Source: an uncultured Winogradskyella sp. (GTDB lineage Bacteria > Bacteroidota > Bacteroidia > Flavobacteriales > Flavobacteriaceae). Taken from it: a stretch of DNA of 56,508 bases. The position numbers were made by a program, and so were the translations under genes. Position 1 is the stretch's first letter, and the number at the start of each line of letters is the position of its first letter. The stretch is taken from positions 1 to 56,508 of the forward strand of contig NZ_CANMCZ010000009.1 of NCBI RefSeq assembly GCF_947496485.1, written 5' to 3'. A model generated the notes under the pieces. The model did no database searches, was not told where the DNA came from, and was given only the letters and a program-made list of their open reading frames with translations. Of this stretch, positions 32,567 through 41,687 are shown in pieces.

Positions 32567-33034
32567 TTAACAACAACCAGAGTCTGGTGTGCAGCAAGAT
32601 GCATTTTGAAGTTCCGAAAGTTTAACTCTAGGTTTTTCTTGTGGTACACCACAATTATCTTTGGCTAAACAATCGGTTTGTTTTATTGTTAGTAGAAAGT
32701 TGGTGCCATCAAAATCTAACCCAAACTTGCCAATGGTATCACTTTGATATTCCACTTCAATCTCTAAATCTCCGATGTTTAGTACCTTTTCAGATAATTC
32801 GATAATGCTTAGTAGTTTTTCAGGATGTAGCCTGTGATCATAATCATTTGCTTCCCAAAGTTGAAAATTAGCAACTTCTTCTTGTCTTATCGTTCCGCCA
32901 CAATCGATAAAGTGTTTTGAGATTTTCCCAACTTCTGTAACATGGAAGTGATTAGGCACTAAAGTTCCATTTGGTAATTGAAACGCTATGGTTTTTAACT
33001 GATTTAATTTTGTTTTAATTTCTGAAAGTTTCAT
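32567..33034 (-). CDS. DUF6428 family protein with Cys-Cys tail
   Basis: This 155-residue soluble protein has the DUF6428 layout: NHFHVTEVGKISKHFIDCGGTIR, FQLWEANDYDHRLHPEKLL and a beta domain, then a Cys-rich tail DCLAKDNCGVP and ASCCTPDSGCC. The paired Cys residues could bind arsenite or another soft metal. The family is regularly found in Bacteroidota ars operons. It could be a metallochaperone for Acr3 or ArsR, but this is inference. Confidence 0.85.
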   Translation of the reverse strand: MKLSEIKTKLNQLKTIAFQLPNGTLVPNHFHVTEVGKISKHFIDCGGTIRQEEVANFQLWEANDYDHRLHPEKLLSIIELSEKVLNIGDLEIEVEYQSDTIGKFGLDFDGTNFLLTIKQTDCLAKDNCGVPQEKPRVKLSELQNASCCTPDSGCC

Positions 33035-33047
33035 ATGTTTTTATTTT

Positions 33048-33617
33048 TTAACAACATGTTATTTTTATTCGATTACTACTCCATAGTTGTTTTCCGACTT
33101 CGAAATTTAATAGGAGATGAATCAGTCCCAATATAATTCCACCAGGCAATATATTTATAGCAATTAGCTGAACGGTTTCAAAATTGCTACGTATCATAAA
33201 ATCAGTAGAGTAGAAGATACCATTGTTTGTTATTTCTATTCTTGCTGCAACTATTAAAATGATGGCAGCAAAATGAAAACTATTGGCAAAGATATGTAGG
33301 ATGTATTCCCATTGAGGTAAACCATTCATAAAGCTTCTGCTTTCTTTTTCTGAATAGGCGTCTATTCCCAAGACTATAAGGTCGGATAATACAAGTACAA
33401 GACCTATCCAGAATCCAATAATACTTGTGTCTACGAATAATAAATAGACTATAATAGGAAATAATAATGCTCTTACTGTATGAGTTTTGTGCTCAAACAA
33501 GCTTTCGTCTCTATTAAAAAGTTCGTATTTCCATAAGTGTAAATATGCACCATCGTAAGTTGCCAATATCATAAAGACCATAAGGCAGATTATTGATAAG
33601 AAGAATAAAATTTCCAT
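33048..33617 (-). CDS. Membrane protein of the ars operon with Cys-Cys C-terminus
   Basis: This 189-residue protein has about five hydrophobic helices (residues 2-20, 50-70, 75-90, 110-130 and 155-175), with short loops and a tail ending KITCC. I do not recognise a named family. It sits between arsR (36 bp upstream) and DUF6428 (13 bp), so it is surely part of the arsenic response. The vicinal Cys pair at the very end is shared with ArsR and DUF6428 of the same operon. Confidence 0.7.
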   Translation of the reverse strand: MEILFFLSIICLMVFMILATYDGAYLHLWKYELFNRDESLFEHKTHTVRALLFPIIVYLLFVDTSIIGFWIGLVLVLSDLIVLGIDAYSEKESRSFMNGLPQWEYILHIFANSFHFAAIILIVAARIEITNNGIFYSTDFMIRSNFETVQLIAINILPGGIILGLIHLLLNFEVGKQLWSSNRIKITCC

Positions 33618-33653
33618 AGTTTTATTTTATTTGTAGTTATAGTTATTCTTTTT

Positions 33654-33980
33654 CTAGCAACAGTTCATATTTATATCCTGATCTAGAAATTCCGATATTA
33701 CTATTTTCATTTTAGTCCAGTTGACTTCATCAATACAATAGCAAACACTAGTACCTTCAATATTTCCTTTTATGAGACCTATGTTTTTTAGTTCTTTTAG
33801 ATGTTGAGAAATTGTGGGTTGAGCTAAACCAATTTTGTCCACTAGATCACCACAAATACAAGAATTTGTCTTAAATAAATATTGAAGTATCGCAACTCTT
33901 GCAGGATGTCCAAACACTTTTGCAATGTTAGAAATCTCATTTTGTTGATCTGTAAATATTTCACTCTTAGTTAATCCCAT
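33654..33980 (-). CDS. arsR: ArsR-family arsenic-responsive repressor
   Basis: This 108-residue winged-helix regulator has AKVFGHPARVAILQYL, the metal-site segment NSCICGDLV (Cys41 and Cys43) and the recognition helix LAQPTISQHLKELKNIGLI. The C-terminus NMNCC adds a further Cys pair, as in some ArsR subtypes with C-terminal As(III) sites. Arsenite binding releases it from DNA. The palindrome ATATTGCAATAT lies 16 bp before its ATG. Confidence 0.94.
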   Translation of the reverse strand: MGLTKSEIFTDQQNEISNIAKVFGHPARVAILQYLFKTNSCICGDLVDKIGLAQPTISQHLKELKNIGLIKGNIEGTSVCYCIDEVNWTKMKIVISEFLDQDINMNCC

Positions 33981-33995
33981 TGCTTATATATCATT

Positions 33996-34007
33996 ATATT
34001 GCAATAT
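33996..34007. promoter_or_regulatory. Probable ArsR operator
   Basis: The 12-bp perfect palindrome ATATTGCAATAT lies upstream of arsR. It is the kind of A/T-rich dyad bound by ArsR/SmtB repressors. Confidence 0.6.
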
Positions 34008-34145
34008 TACGATTAATAGTTGAATTCAGCTTATTATTTTCTCATAAATTTCTGTTTTCTTCTTTTAAGGATTCCTTAACATATATGACTTTTGTTAAAT
34101 TGTAACTTTACGACACTTTAAAAACAATCACTAACACCATACAAA

Positions 34146-34994
34146 ATGAAGAAATTAGTACTTTTTGCGTTCGCGTTAACATTAATGTTTTCTGTAAATG
34201 CCCAATTAGAAACACCACAACCTAGTCCATTTAGTAAAGTGGAGCAGAAGGTAGGTTTAACAGATGTTACTATCGAATATTCTCGACCTGGAGTAAAAGG
34301 AAGAAAGATATTTGGTGAATTAGAACCATATGGAACGGTTTGGAGAACTGGAGCAAATGCTAACACGACAATAGAATTTAGTGACGACATTGTTATTGCT
34401 AATGATACTCTAAAAGCAGGTAAATATGCAATGTTTACCAAGTTAGAAGAGAAAACTTGGGAAGTAATGTTCTATACAGATACCAATAATTGGGGAACGC
34501 CTAGAGAGTGGGATGACAGCAAAGTTGCGGCGTCTATAAAAGTTGATGTGATGGAAATTCCATTTAGTGTAGAGACTTTTACTATAGACATTAATAACAT
34601 TACTAATAATGGTGGAACTATTGACATGATATGGGAAAAAAGTTATGTAGCGATTCCATTTTCTGTTCCTACCGATGCTAAAGTATCTGCAGATATTGAT
34701 AAAATGATGGCTGGTCCTGGCGCTAATGATTATTACTCTGCAGCTGTATATTATTTATCGGCAAATAAAGAATTAGATAAAGCCATGAAATGGATTGATA
34801 AGGCTGTTGAGATGACTAAAGAGCAACCGCGTTTTTGGTATTTAAGACAACAATCCTTAATCCATGCTGCTAATGGTGACAAGAAAGGTGCTATTGCTGC
34901 TGCAAAGAAATCTTTGGAAGGTGCTAAGAAAGCTAAAAATAATGGTTATATAAAAATGAATGAAGATTCTTTAAAAGAATGGGGAGCTATGTAA
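34146..34994 (+). CDS. DUF2911 family secreted protein
   Basis: This 282-residue protein has a signal peptide (residues 1-19, ending VNAQ). The DUF2911 domain (about 25-170) has VTIEYSRPGVKGRKIFGELEPYGTVWRTGANANTTIEFSDD and the strand KAGKYAMFTKLEEKTWEVMFY. The C-terminal third is helical and TPR-like (YYLSANKELDKAMKWIDKAVEMTKEQPRFWYLRQQSLIHAANGDKKGA). The function is unknown, and it is common in gliding Bacteroidota. It is a single gene, divergent from arsR, with a strong terminator. Confidence 0.92.
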   Translation: MKKLVLFAFALTLMFSVNAQLETPQPSPFSKVEQKVGLTDVTIEYSRPGVKGRKIFGELEPYGTVWRTGANANTTIEFSDDIVIANDTLKAGKYAMFTKLEEKTWEVMFYTDTNNWGTPREWDDSKVAASIKVDVMEIPFSVETFTIDINNITNNGGTIDMIWEKSYVAIPFSVPTDAKVSADIDKMMAGPGANDYYSAAVYYLSANKELDKAMKWIDKAVEMTKEQPRFWYLRQQSLIHAANGDKKGAIAAAKKSLEGAKKAKNNGYIKMNEDSLKEWGAM

Positions 34995-35029
34995 ATTATA
35001 GAAGAGATTCTAAATAATAGAAATTAGAT

Positions 35030-35056
35030 AAAGCGCAACTCATTGAGTTGCGCTTT
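35030..35056 (+). terminator. Terminator of the DUF2911 gene
   Basis: AAAGCGCAACTCA and TGAGTTGCGCTTT form a 13-bp stem with a one-base centre and a short T run. Confidence 0.85.
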
Positions 35057-35215
35057 CTTGTTATAAATTGAAATCTAGTTGTGAGTAGAGCACCTCAACC
35101 TGTCTATTGGTTTTAATTTTACTTTGAGAGATTGCTCAATACTAATTATTGTTTTTTGGTGATCGTGAATGTTAAGCATTTGCAACGTCTTGCTGCCTAG
35201 GAATAACATTGCGAC

Positions 35216-36193
35216 TTATGTGTATTGTAAACCAATTAGTTCTCTAACTTGATCTAATTTGGATATCAATTCTCTACTGCGCTCAAAAGTCATAAGATCA
35301 CTTTCTGTCTTGCCATTTCTAATTAATTGATTAAAATGTTCAATCTCGTAATTGTAGCCAATGGTTTTATAATCGAAAGTTTTTAATTCTGAATGACCAT
35401 GTTTATCAATTAGTGTAACTGTTGAGGGTTCGTGAAAACGACCATTGATTTTGATTGTACCTTTTTCGCAAGTGAAGACAGCTTCGGTTTTTGTTTCTTT
35501 TAAAAGCGTGCTTTTTAAAACAGCTTGACAACAATCATAATGGAATATCATTTTACATTCTGAATCCGCTCCAGTGTCAAAAAAACGAGCGTTAGCTTCA
35601 ATAGAATTGGGTTGTCCTAAAGTCCATAAAGCTGCAAATATCGGGTAAATTCCAATATCTAATAAACTGCCTCCGCCAACGGATTTGTCAAATAACCTAG
35701 AATTCTGGTCGTATTGAGGATGAAAACCAAAATCAGCTTCAAGTTTTAAAACATTTCCGAAATGGCTTTGATCAATTAAATCTTGTACATATTGAAAATG
35801 AGGTAAAAAAGCAGTCCAAAGGGCTTCCATCAAAAGCGTGTTGTTTTGTTTTGAGCTTTCAATCATTTCATTCACCTCTCCTAAATTCATAGCGAATGGC
35901 TTTTCGCATAGAACAGGTTTTTTATGGTTTAAGCATAATAATGTATGCGTTTTATGAAAACTGTGAGGAGTAGCAATATAAATAGCATCAATATTTGGGT
36001 CATCTACAAGTTCTTCATAATTACCATAAGCTACATTGGTATGAAATTGTAACCCAAATTCTTTTGCTTTATCTAAATCTCTGGAGGCAATAGCATATAG
36101 TTTTGCATCAGCCATTTCATTTAAATCTGTAGCGAAAGTAGCTGCGATTTTACCAGCGCCAATAATTCCCCAATTAATAATTTTAGAATTCAC
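35216..36193 (-). CDS. Gfo/Idh/MocA family oxidoreductase
   Basis: This 325-residue NAD(P)-dependent sugar or inositol-type dehydrogenase has the Rossmann start NWGIIGAGKIAATFATDLN, the family EKPFAMNLGEVNEMIE segment with its Lys, and GGGSLLDIGIYPIFAALW in the catalytic domain. The substrate cannot be read from sequence. It shares one base with the sodium symporter gene upstream, so transport and oxidation of one solute are likely coupled. Confidence 0.93.
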   Translation of the reverse strand: MNSKIINWGIIGAGKIAATFATDLNEMADAKLYAIASRDLDKAKEFGLQFHTNVAYGNYEELVDDPNIDAIYIATPHSFHKTHTLLCLNHKKPVLCEKPFAMNLGEVNEMIESSKQNNTLLMEALWTAFLPHFQYVQDLIDQSHFGNVLKLEADFGFHPQYDQNSRLFDKSVGGGSLLDIGIYPIFAALWTLGQPNSIEANARFFDTGADSECKMIFHYDCCQAVLKSTLLKETKTEAVFTCEKGTIKINGRFHEPSTVTLIDKHGHSELKTFDYKTIGYNYEIEHFNQLIRNGKTESDLMTFERSRELISKLDQVRELIGLQYT

Positions 36194-37998
36194 TACACTA
36201 TCTTTTTAGGTAATAAGAATTGTAGAACATGCGCGATAAATATTACGACAACACAACCGAAAAGGTTTAGCCATAAATATGGCATCCAATCAAACCACCA
36301 GCCAACAACTACAATGGCTTGTGTGATGAGTGCTCCTACAAATACAGCATTACCTTTAATATATTTAAAGAAGAAGGCTAATAAAAATATGCCTAATACA
36401 TTGCCATAAAATATTGAACCAATAATGTTTACTAACTGAATAAGATTCTCTGCTAAATCTGCAAAACAAGCAATGATGATAGCTACAATTCCCCAACCAA
36501 ATGTAAACCATTTAGTCATTTTTACCATATGCGCTTCGCCTTTGTCTTCTTTAAGATTTCTGCCATATAAATCAATTGATGTAATGGTTGCTAAAGCATT
36601 TATCTCGGAAGCTGTTGAAGACATGGCAGCCGAAAGTATCACAGCCAAAAGTAAACCTATTAGTCCAGTAGGTAAGTGGTTTAGTATAAATCGAATGAAC
36701 ATATAATCTCTGTCATTGGTCTGCGTGTCTTTTGCTGAATCTTTATAAAGTGCAGTTAATTCCGCTGACTTTGCGATATAAGCTTCACTTTTTATATTGG
36801 ACTTTAAAGCTTCTAGTTCTTTTTGAAGTGAATTGTATTCTGAAGTATATTCAGCATCTACTGCTTTTTTAATTAAGAATTTTGATTCTAATCGATATGA
36901 TTTTTCAATGCTATCTAATACGAAAAGTTGTTGTTTAGTAGTTGGATTTTCATTCTTAGAATAGGCTAAACTATAGGTCTGTTTATCTGAAAATAAAGCC
37001 TTTTGTTTTTCTTGAAGCGCTCTATAATCATCACCATATTCTGAAGCTAAAACGGTTTGTGTTGAAGCATCAATAAAATTTAGTGGAGCCGGATTAAATT
37101 GATAAAACACAAACACCATTACACCAACAAGTAAAATGAAGAACTGCATTGGCACTTTTAATAAACCATTAAAAAGCAAACCCATTTGCATTTCTTTCAT
37201 GGATTTACCAGAAAGGTAACGTTGCACCTGGCTTTGATCAGTGCCGAAATACGATAGCATTAAAAATGTACCGCCAATAAGCCCAGTCCAAACAGTATAT
37301 CTATTTTCTAAGTCGAAGGAGAAATCTAAGACTTCCATTTTGCCAGTTGCACCAGCAATATCTATGGCATCCTTAAAAGAAACTTCATCCGGAATTAAAT
37401 TAATAATGATAAATAAGGCAGCCAGCATACCAGCGAAAATCACAAACATCTGCTGTTTCTGAGTTACAGTAACAGCTTTAGTTCCGCCAGAAACGGTGTA
37501 GATAATGACTAAGACTCCAATGACAATATTGAGCGTTACAATATTCCAGCCTAAGACAACCGAAAGAATAATAGCTGGAGCAAAAATGGTAATTCCTGCT
37601 GCTAATCCACGTTGAATTAAAAAGAGAATGGCTGTTAGACTTCGTGTTTTAAGATCGAAACGATTTTCTAAAAATTCGTATGCTGTATAAACCTTAAGCC
37701 GATGATATAGCGGAATAAATACCAAACATATTATCACCATCGCAATTGGAAGTCCAAAATAAAATTGAACAAATCCCATGCCATCGGAAAATGCTTGGCC
37801 AGTTGTAGAAAGGAAAGTGATTGCACTGGCTTGGGTTGCCATTACAGATAGACCTATCGTCCACCATTTTGAAGTATTACCTCCTTTTATGTAATCTTGC
37901 GCATTCTTTTGACCTCTGGTTTTCCAAGTTCCATAGCCTACAATTGTGGCTAAGGTGACTATTAAAACGGTCCAGTCAATCCAATCTAATGTTTGCAT
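36193..37998 (-). CDS. Sodium:solute symporter with hydrophilic insertion
   Basis: This 601-residue SSS-family transporter has TWKTRGQKNAQDYIKGGNTSKWWTIGLSVMATQASAITFLSTTGQAF near the N-terminus, GGTKAVTVTQKQQM, DQSQVQRYLSGKS and LLAVILSAAMSSTASEINALATIT. Between helices, residues about 301-432 form a long charged helical insertion (ALQEKQKALFSDKQ, LQKELEALKSNIKSE) absent from typical sugar symporters. It is coupled with the oxidoreductase (1-bp overlap) and preceded 4 bp upstream by a 39-residue membrane peptide. Confidence 0.92.
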   Translation of the reverse strand: MQTLDWIDWTVLIVTLATIVGYGTWKTRGQKNAQDYIKGGNTSKWWTIGLSVMATQASAITFLSTTGQAFSDGMGFVQFYFGLPIAMVIICLVFIPLYHRLKVYTAYEFLENRFDLKTRSLTAILFLIQRGLAAGITIFAPAIILSVVLGWNIVTLNIVIGVLVIIYTVSGGTKAVTVTQKQQMFVIFAGMLAALFIIINLIPDEVSFKDAIDIAGATGKMEVLDFSFDLENRYTVWTGLIGGTFLMLSYFGTDQSQVQRYLSGKSMKEMQMGLLFNGLLKVPMQFFILLVGVMVFVFYQFNPAPLNFIDASTQTVLASEYGDDYRALQEKQKALFSDKQTYSLAYSKNENPTTKQQLFVLDSIEKSYRLESKFLIKKAVDAEYTSEYNSLQKELEALKSNIKSEAYIAKSAELTALYKDSAKDTQTNDRDYMFIRFILNHLPTGLIGLLLAVILSAAMSSTASEINALATITSIDLYGRNLKEDKGEAHMVKMTKWFTFGWGIVAIIIACFADLAENLIQLVNIIGSIFYGNVLGIFLLAFFFKYIKGNAVFVGALITQAIVVVGWWFDWMPYLWLNLFGCVVVIFIAHVLQFLLPKKIV

Positions 37999-38002
37999 GT
38001 AT

Positions 38003-38122
38003 TTATGCGAATGATGCGGTTATAAAGTAGAATAAAACAATATAAAGTGCATTAGCTATTAAAACTGCAGTGTACATTTTACTCCATTTTTGTTTTGGCT
38101 GAGGCTGATTTTGGTCATTCAT
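38003..38122 (-). CDS. Single-helix membrane microprotein, 39 aa
   Basis: The frame from ATG 38122 reads MNDQNQPQPKQKWSKMYTAV and continues LIANALYIVLFYFITASFA to a TAA at 38003. A short polar N-terminus precedes one transmembrane helix. It lies 4 bp before the symporter start and 8 bp downstream of a heptamer repeat. It could be a small symporter subunit. Comparable tiny partners exist for some SSS transporters, but homology is not shown. Confidence 0.7.
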   Translation of the reverse strand: MNDQNQPQPKQKWSKMYTAVLIANALYIVLFYFITASFA

Positions 38123-38130
38123 AATTTAAA

Positions 38131-38193
38131 TTAGTTGTTAGTTGTTAGTTGTTAGTTGTTAGTTGTTAGTTGTTAGTTGTTAGTTGTTAGTTG
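38131..38193. repeat. Heptanucleotide tandem repeat (TTAGTTG)9
   Basis: Nine perfect copies of TTAGTTG lie between the PIG-L gene's stop and the microprotein start. The array is directly upstream of the symporter operon on the minus strand, at promoter or leader distance. Perfect heptamer arrays are prone to slippage. Confidence 0.95.
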
Positions 38194-38222
38194 TATTGGA
38201 TGTGATTTTTGGTTGCTAGGCA

Positions 38223-40742
38223 TCAATTTTTTAGTGGTATTTTATCTTCTTTGCCTGCCGAAAGCAAGTTAGCAAAGAGTCTGTAAGCACCAGAAACTCC
38301 TGCCGGAAATTCTCTAAAAAAACTGAGGCCTGTGTAAATATAGTTGCCTTTCCCGTATTTTGCAACTAGCAAGGCACCTTCTTTTGAACTTTCTCCTTTG
38401 TCGTTAGAAGCGAGTAGTGGTGTAAACTCATCTGACCATTGATTTGGAAAGTACAAACCACGTTCTTGTACCCAACCTTCAAAATCTTGGATGGTGATTT
38501 TATTCGGGAAATTAAGAATTGGATGATTTGGTTCTAAAATCCTGACTAAAGCGTTTTCATCTGTGACTCTATCTCGAGATAATTGCAAATCGTAAGGTGC
38601 TAAATTATCCACTTTTAAGCGTCTACTTGTATTATATTGAATCACTAAATTCCCACCTTCTTTGACATAATCTAATAAGAATTTTTGTTTGAATTTTAAT
38701 TCATCAACAATATTATATGCTCTAATCCCAACGACTATGGCATCGAAATTTGATAAATTTTCAGGTGAAATTTGTTCGGGTTTAATGATGGTGACGTTAT
38801 AACCTATTTGACGCAAACTTTCAGGAACCACATCTCCAGCTCCTTCAACATAACCTATATTATTTCCACGCTTTTCAATATCTAACCGTACCACTTTGCT
38901 TACACTTGGCATTAAAACCGTTTGAAACGGAATGTGTGTATAATCAATTTCAATCAACTCATCCGTGTAAAACTCTCCATTTACATTTACCATTGGAGTA
39001 ATGAGACCTTCACTTTTACCTATTGGTGGAATCACAGTAAAAACTACTTTTTGAATGTCTCCTTTGTTGGCAATTTCAATTTTTTGTTTTTGAGGAAAGA
39101 CCTTCCAATCGTTAGGATAAGCCATTTGAACAAAGCCGTCAATATCATCACGCCCAGCTTTTACTGTAATCTCAATTTCTTTTTGGTGATTGTTTTCAAA
39201 TATGAAAACCTTATCACTTATACTTGCTGAAACTTCAGGAATAATTTCAAACGGTCTGTATAATTCACCTTTATCTGGTTTAGAATAGCGATAGATAACA
39301 GGCTTAGTGATAGTTATTGGTGTGTCTTCAATCATTAAATTAAAATCTACAAAAACAGCTCTTGGTGTTTCAGGTAAACCTATAAGCTCTTTTTCTTCAA
39401 CATGGTACATGCCAAGTGTGCTTTTGGTATTTAGCCAATATGGAGCCGTGTATGCCATATTATTTGGAATAGAAATGCCTTCCTCAAAATTCAAACGTTG
39501 ATTTTCTGGCAATTCCATTAGCTTTGAAATACCATTTTGAAGTGTAGATAAGTTATAAGATACCAAACTCATTTTGGCATTACTACGATTTAAAACTTCC
39601 ATTTGAAGTGACACATCCGAATTTGGAGAAGCATTAGGGCTACTTGCTGAAACTTCTAAATATAAACCAGCACAAGCTTCGATGATGACTTTTAATTCTT
39701 TGGTTTTTATAACTTTCCAATGTTTATCTTTTATATTTTGAAGCAATCTATAGGCCTCTAAAAGTTTTGGTAAATGTGAAACAGGATTAACAAAATTAAA
39801 ATTGCTTTCAATTGTATTAAGAATATTTCCAATACCTTCTCCACCTTCAATGCGATTCCAAGAGGTGTCAATTCCTGCGAATACGTCGTTACTCTCATCT
39901 AAAGGTTCACCTTTTAAAAATTCAATATATTCTTGTTGATTGCCGCGAGTAGATTGACGACCAAATCCTTGAGATAAATGCTGACTACTAGCTAATGATG
40001 CAATTTCATTGTTAGACATGCCCTTATTTGGATAGTAGACTCCAATATCAAAACTGAGCATATTACTCTTGTCTAATTTATCAAATTCTTCTCTACTTCC
40101 ATAGCGCCACCATGAGGTATTGTAGAATAAACGTTTTGGTTGCCAAGTCTCAGTTAGCTCTAATTGCGAAGGATATTTTGAAGCATCATTTGCGATATCA
40201 AAAGCTTCCATGCTCAGCATTGCTGAACTTGTATGGTGACCATGTGTGCGACCAGCTCTTCTGTGGTCGAAACGGTTAATAATAATGTCTGGTTTAAATT
40301 CTCGGATAGCCCAAACAACATCAGAAAGGACTTCGTCTTTATTCCAGATTTCTAAGGTTTCGTCTGGATGCTTTGAATACCCAAAATCATTGGCTCTAGT
40401 AAATCGTTGTTCACCACCATCAATGCGTCTTGCTGCTAATAACTCTTGGGTTCTAATAATTCCCAGAAGCTCTCTTATTTCTGGACCAATTAGATTCTGT
40501 CCTCCATCTCCACGTGTTAATGATAAGTAAGCTGTACGCGCTTTAACTTCATTAGACATGTAAGAGATTAATCGCGTATTCTCATCATCTGGATGTGCAG
40601 CAATATACAGTACAGAGCCTAAAACATTTAGTTTTTGAATGGCTTCGTGAATTTCGGACGAATTAAATTTTTTGGGTTGTTGTGCTTGTAGGGAAACCAA
40701 GGTGCTTATAAAAAGCAAAAGGCAGATTCTAATCTGGTGCAT
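38223..40742 (-). CDS. Secreted PIG-L (LmbE-like) deacetylase with C-terminal domains
   Basis: This 839-residue protein has a signal peptide (residues 1-20, LVSLQAQ). A PIG-L domain (about 35-260) has the zinc motif AAHPDDENTRLISYM and RAGRTHGHHTSSA, typical of N-acetylglucosaminyl deacetylases. The middle (about 370-630) looks like beta-sandwich domains. The last 190 residues resemble a class I glutamine-amidotransferase-like fold (IVVGIRAYNIVDELKF, GGNLVIQYNTSRR, KYGKGNYIYTGLSFFREFP). Such long PIG-L proteins are common in Bacteroidota, and the substrate is probably an exported glycan or glycoconjugate. Confidence 0.9.
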   Translation of the reverse strand: MHQIRICLLLFISTLVSLQAQQPKKFNSSEIHEAIQKLNVLGSVLYIAAHPDDENTRLISYMSNEVKARTAYLSLTRGDGGQNLIGPEIRELLGIIRTQELLAARRIDGGEQRFTRANDFGYSKHPDETLEIWNKDEVLSDVVWAIREFKPDIIINRFDHRRAGRTHGHHTSSAMLSMEAFDIANDASKYPSQLELTETWQPKRLFYNTSWWRYGSREEFDKLDKSNMLSFDIGVYYPNKGMSNNEIASLASSQHLSQGFGRQSTRGNQQEYIEFLKGEPLDESNDVFAGIDTSWNRIEGGEGIGNILNTIESNFNFVNPVSHLPKLLEAYRLLQNIKDKHWKVIKTKELKVIIEACAGLYLEVSASSPNASPNSDVSLQMEVLNRSNAKMSLVSYNLSTLQNGISKLMELPENQRLNFEEGISIPNNMAYTAPYWLNTKSTLGMYHVEEKELIGLPETPRAVFVDFNLMIEDTPITITKPVIYRYSKPDKGELYRPFEIIPEVSASISDKVFIFENNHQKEIEITVKAGRDDIDGFVQMAYPNDWKVFPQKQKIEIANKGDIQKVVFTVIPPIGKSEGLITPMVNVNGEFYTDELIEIDYTHIPFQTVLMPSVSKVVRLDIEKRGNNIGYVEGAGDVVPESLRQIGYNVTIIKPEQISPENLSNFDAIVVGIRAYNIVDELKFKQKFLLDYVKEGGNLVIQYNTSRRLKVDNLAPYDLQLSRDRVTDENALVRILEPNHPILNFPNKITIQDFEGWVQERGLYFPNQWSDEFTPLLASNDKGESSKEGALLVAKYGKGNYIYTGLSFFREFPAGVSGAYRLFANLLSAGKEDKIPLKN

Positions 40743-40829
40743 GTGGTTATTAGTTAGTTGCTTTCCAAATATAAGAAAGTTACTAAGTAAAGCCTTTGGT
40801 TTTAGATTTATTTAACTGTTTATTAAGCT

Positions 40830-41501
40830 CTATTGTTCGTTTTCTAATTCGTACAAATCTTTCTTAGTAAATTGTCTGAAAGAAAATTTATAACCTTCAT
40901 ATGCAGCAATAGCATAAAAAATTAAATCCATAGGACTTGCTATTTCAGACATAATGCTAAAAATCTGAGAATAGTCGAATCTAAATAAGGTTTCAAAATA
41001 ATTTAATTGTGCTTCATTAGCTATGAATCCGATAATACTTAATGCATCACCAAGGACACAACTAATGATTGCTATTATTGCTCCGCAAACTCCATATACC
41101 GGGTCGATTCCTTTACCGAAAAAGCGCATTCCCAAACCAACTGCAGCTCCAATAGCAATAGCAACTAATCCTATTTTCATATTTGTAGCAACTGTAATTG
41201 CTGCCCAAGCCATAGCAGCCAAAATACCAATACACATCCCAGCAAAAATTGCAGCTGGCAAACTTTGTTCTGATTTTAGTTTTTCTAGTGTTTCATTAGA
41301 AATTTGAGCTGTTATTTCTGAGCCTTCCATTTCAATATCATCATCCATTTTTGCTACTGCAACTTCATCTAATTTAAAGGATTCACATTCTCCTTCAAAA
41401 TCGGCAATTCTGCCTGTCAGCTTACAAACAAGACCTACTTTTAAGTCCATATCTCTGTTAGTACATGTTTTGCAGAATTTAAGATGTTCTTGTCTAGTCA
41501 T
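40830..41501 (-). CDS. Cys-rich N-terminus plus membrane domain protein
   Basis: This 223-residue protein starts at ATG 41501 (MTRQEHLKFCKTCTNRDMDL). A longer frame exists but lacks a credible start. Residues 8-42 carry four Cys (FCKTC, VCKLTG, ECESF) and may bind zinc. Hydrophobic segments follow from about 82 to 145 and again near 180-200. Gly/Ala-rich helices (GMCIGILAAMAWAAITVA) suggest a DUF-type membrane protein common in Flavobacteriia. The function is unknown. Confidence 0.75.
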   Translation of the reverse strand: MTRQEHLKFCKTCTNRDMDLKVGLVCKLTGRIADFEGECESFKLDEVAVAKMDDDIEMEGSEITAQISNETLEKLKSEQSLPAAIFAGMCIGILAAMAWAAITVATNMKIGLVAIAIGAAVGLGMRFFGKGIDPVYGVCGAIIAIISCVLGDALSIIGFIANEAQLNYFETLFRFDYSQIFSIMSEIASPMDLIFYAIAAYEGYKFSFRQFTKKDLYELENEQ

Positions 41502-41687
41502 AGGGAAATATTGATTCAATTGGCAAGTATAAGAATTTACAATCGAAAATAGAATTTTATAATGAAGTTCATTAAAAACACTTATCAATAGTTTTTGATA
41601 TTGTTGAGTAAGAATTTATTGAGAATTAATCTGACTTATTTTTAGAAGGTTGGTTAGTTTTATAAGTTTTTTTAACGCCCTTGTTAT

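Noticed and set aside
38922..39230. Plus-strand 102-codon frame inside the PIG-L gene
   Set aside because: It is antisense to a well-supported 839-residue protein and has no start context or domain.
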